From: Mangifera indica
Lineage: Eukaryota > Streptophyta > Magnoliopsida > Sapindales > Anacardiaceae
Direction: 5' to 3'
DNA: 64,000 bases
Assembly (NCBI RefSeq): GCF_011075055.1
Contig: NC_058153.1
Span: 5,704,001-5,768,000, forward strand
Of this stretch, positions 61,364-64,000 are shown piece by piece. A program made the position numbers and the translations under genes. The notes under the pieces were generated by a model. The model ran no database searches. It had not been told where the DNA came from and saw only the letters and a list, made by a program, of their open reading frames with translations. Each line of letters begins with the position of its first letter. Within the stretch, counting starts at the first letter, position 1.

Positions 61364-62219
61364 GGTTAAAGACAAATTCTCACCTGTTAACTTTCAAAAA
61401 CTAAAATATCTACCAATCTGTTAAAATTCACTATTAGGATTAGTGGTATAATTGTAATTTAGCTAAAAATATTTTTAAAAAACTATCACATTTCTACCTA
61501 AGGTTTAAAAATCTAATAATTTCTCCCCTACCCAAGATTTGAAAAGTGGCATTTTCCTCATAGGGTTTGATTTTTTCTAGTAACCACATTCTGACAACCA
61601 CTTTGAGAAGGTTGTCAATTGGTCTTCCCACCACCTTCCTCTCTGATGGTTTCCTTGCATGAAAACCATTAGAAATCTAACCGAAATGGTTGAACTATAT
61701 TAAGCAGATTTGTGCGATGTTGCACGAATCTTTGTGTCATCCGACCACTGCAACATTGGCTAGGCAATGCACATACATATGTGTTGTCATCTTGCTAATG
61801 ACAAAATGGTTTGATAGCGCACAGATTCATACGATGTCACACTGATCTATGCAACATCGTCTGGCCATTGATTGAATTTCCACTGGTTTCCATGTCGAAA
61901 AACCATGGGGAGGGAGATAGTGGAAAAGTTGATACATGACCTTCTTGAAGTGGTTGTTGGAAAGAGGTTATTAGAAAATATCAAACCTTAAGGGGAAAAA
62001 TGTAACTTTTCAAATCTTAGATGGGGAGAAATTGTTAGTTTTTAAACTTAGAGGGAAATGTGATAATTTTTAGTTTTTTTAAATATTTTTAGCTAAATAA
62101 TAATTTTATCCTCAACTCTAATAGTAAATTTTAATATATGGGTGAATATTTGAGTATTTAAAAGTTAATAGGTGGGAATTGTCTTTTCACTAAACCTTGG
62201 GTGGGAAAGTCTTTTGGCC
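61364..62219. mobile_element. Long-arm MULE-type MITE, copy H
   Basis: The element is 856 bp, starts GGTTAAAGACAAATTCTCACC and ends GGTGGGAAAGTCTTTTGGCC. Flanks are aaaatttta (61355-61363) and ttaatttta (62220-62228), 7/9 identical. Arms of about 250 bases are clearly inverted, e.g. CAAGATTTGAAAAGTGGCAT and GTAACTTTTCAAATCTTAGA. The centre has GCACAGATTC/GAATCTTTGTG-type palindromes instead of GACGAA ones. Confidence 0.82.
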
Positions 62220-62400
62220 TTAATTTTATATTGAATCACTATAATAAAAATTTAATTTCATATTCATTACTTAAACTTTTGCCTCCACTACTATCACATG
62301 AAACCTTTTTTTTTATGCTATTCAAATTATTCTTACAAAAAAACAGTTTTTTTTAAGGAAAAAATATATATGAAAGAAGACATATAATTAATAATAACAA

Positions 62401-63112
62401 GGAAAAGACAATTTCTCACTTAAGTTTTGATAAAATGACAAGTATATATTCGTGGTAGATGAAAAACTCAAATATCCATACAAGTTTTAATCTGTTATGA
62501 TACCTCCACAAATTTTATCAATGATATTAAATAATTAAAATTATATCTTATTTTCTCCCTTGGTTTGGAAATATAACATTTCCCCCCTTAATTATATCTT
62601 ATTTTCTCTATTGTTTTGGAAAAATAACTTTTGCCCCTAGGATGCCAAACCTAAAATCCAACCTTTTTCTCTGACGAATGGTAGACCAACAGTGGAGAAA
62701 CAAGACGAAGTCTCCAGAGGATGACCTCTAGACGACGACCATCATTTAAGGATGACAAGTGTCGTCTAGATCGGATGATGACTATCGTCCAAATCTAGAT
62801 GACACTTCGTCATCTAGACTGGACGATAGTCAGTGGTCGGAGGGAGAGGTAAAGAAAAAACTTAGGGATTTGAGGGGAGAAGTCACTTTTCAAAGTTTAG
62901 GTATGAGGGTTAAATGTTAATTTTTAAAATTTAATGAGAAAATGAAAAAAAAAAAATATTTTTTAATATTATTATTGAATGACAGTTTTACACTTATATT
63001 TAACAGAAAATTTAAAGATAGTCTAGAGATGGGTGAATGTTTGAGTTTTTCATCTGTCGCGGTGAATTGTTGAGATTGAGCTAAAACTTCGGTGGGAAAT
63101 AGTCCTTTGCTC
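62401..63112. mobile_element. Long-arm MULE-type MITE, copy I
   Basis: The element is 712 bp, starts GGAAAAGACAATTTCTCAC and ends GGTGGGAAATAGTCCTTTGCTC. Flanks are taataacaa (62392-62400) and taataataa (63113-63121), 8/9 identical. The centre (62690-62830) carries TCTAGACGACGACC and GTCGTCTAGAT palindromes. Confidence 0.8.
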
Positions 63113-63142
63113 TAATAATAACAAAAATAACAAAACTAGAAA

Positions 63143-64000
63143 GGCCAAAAGACTTATTCCCACCTAAGGTATAGTGAAATCCCAAAGTTTTACTCTTCAA
63201 CTTTCAAAAACCCAAATAACTACCTATGAGACAATTTCTTTTAAAAATTTCAGTTATGGTTAGGGGTAAAACCGTTATTTATTAAAAAATTAAAGTTTTA
63301 TCACATTTTTCTCACTCATATTTAAAAATCTTGCAATTTACCCCCACCCAAAGTTTAAAAAAGACAATTTCCCTTATGGGGTTTTTTCCTCTTTTCCCTG
63401 GCAATGAACCGCTATCTCCAACTGTTGGTTATCCTCCCTCCCGCATTATCTTTCCCTCTCGACTTTTCTCCCTTTCTTCTCCAACCATCAATCGACAAAA
63501 ATCGTTTAAAAATTTAGACAATTTCTATCTGAAAATCCAAATGATTTTCATTTAGACGACGATGTCCAAACTAATCATTTGGACGCATCATCATCCAAAT
63601 GAAAATCGTCTATATTTCTAGACGACTTTCATCTAGATTTCCAAATGAAAATCGTCTAGATTTCCCATCCAACATGTGATAAAATGGTAGATCTTCATCC
63701 TTTAAGTTAGAAAAATCAATTTCCTCCCTTTTGTCAAAATCAATATTTAGTTTTAAGAGTCGAAAGGTATTTATATCATAATTTGTCTAAATATTATTAT
63801 AGATGTGTTATTAAGTGTTATTTTATTCTCAAAATTTAAAATAATACAATAACACCTCTATTGAGCAGAACTATGAACAATATTGTAAGGGTGAAAATGT
63901 CATTTTTAAATGAAAAATTTCATTATATCTTGTTTAAAAAATTATCATATTTACCTCTATATATTTTGAATATATTTATAACCTCAATAGTTTATAATAT
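63143..64000. mobile_element. Long-arm MULE-type MITE, copy J, cut by the window edge
   Basis: It starts GGCCAAAAGACTTATTCCC and closely follows copy B. The centre (63490-63665) repeats ATTTCATTTGGA and AAATGAAAATCGTC in both orientations. The right terminus is not reached within the window. Confidence 0.7.

Overview
The window is nuclear DNA of a flowering plant, most likely a eudicot. It holds six intron-rich genes with GT-AG splice sites, each close in length and sequence to a known Arabidopsis protein. They sit in very AT-rich DNA full of microsatellites, foldback transposons and decayed LTR retroelements. I cannot name the species from sequence alone.

All six genes lie on the minus strand. 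In order of rising coordinate they are: a CLC-type anion channel/transporter closest to CLC-g (2236-6095, 7 coding exons, 776 aa); a purple acid phosphatase of the PAP26 type (16716-23793, 9 exons, 475 aa); the chloroplast import receptor GTPase TOC90 (28364-31707, 2 coding exons, about 795 aa); the SAGA-type ubiquitin protease UBP22 (36514-40216, 3 exons, 568 aa); the Arp2/3 subunit ARPC3 (47064-48907, 4 coding exons plus upstream non-coding exon, 174 aa); and a type-B monogalactosyldiacylglycerol synthase, MGD2/MGD3 (55570-58090, 8 exons, 465 aa). I rebuilt the exons by hand, matching splice sites, reading phase and family conservation. Total lengths come out as multiples of three and agree with the family lengths.

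The genes do not form an operon-like unit. TOC90 and MGD2/3 both belong to the outer plastid envelope, and MGD2/3 and PAP26 both take part in phosphate-starvation responses; these links are family knowledge and not proof of co-regulation.

The intergenic DNA is the most unusual part. About ten related 0.7-0.9 kb elements start GGCCAAAAG and end CTTTTGGCC. They have very long inverted arms, variable centres and 9-bp target duplications, as expected of non-autonomous Mutator-like elements. They cluster at 12.4-14.3, 50.5-54.4 and 59.6-64 kb. Other foldback families with 9-bp duplications lie at 751, 8930, 9923, 27384 and 43272. A roughly 1.15-kb near-complete palindrome fills 10.62-11.77 kb. LTR-retroelement relics occupy 32.5-34.4 and 40.7-41.3 kb, including a primer-binding-site-like sequence and a broken gag. 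I found no tRNA, rRNA or CRISPR array, and no intact transposase.
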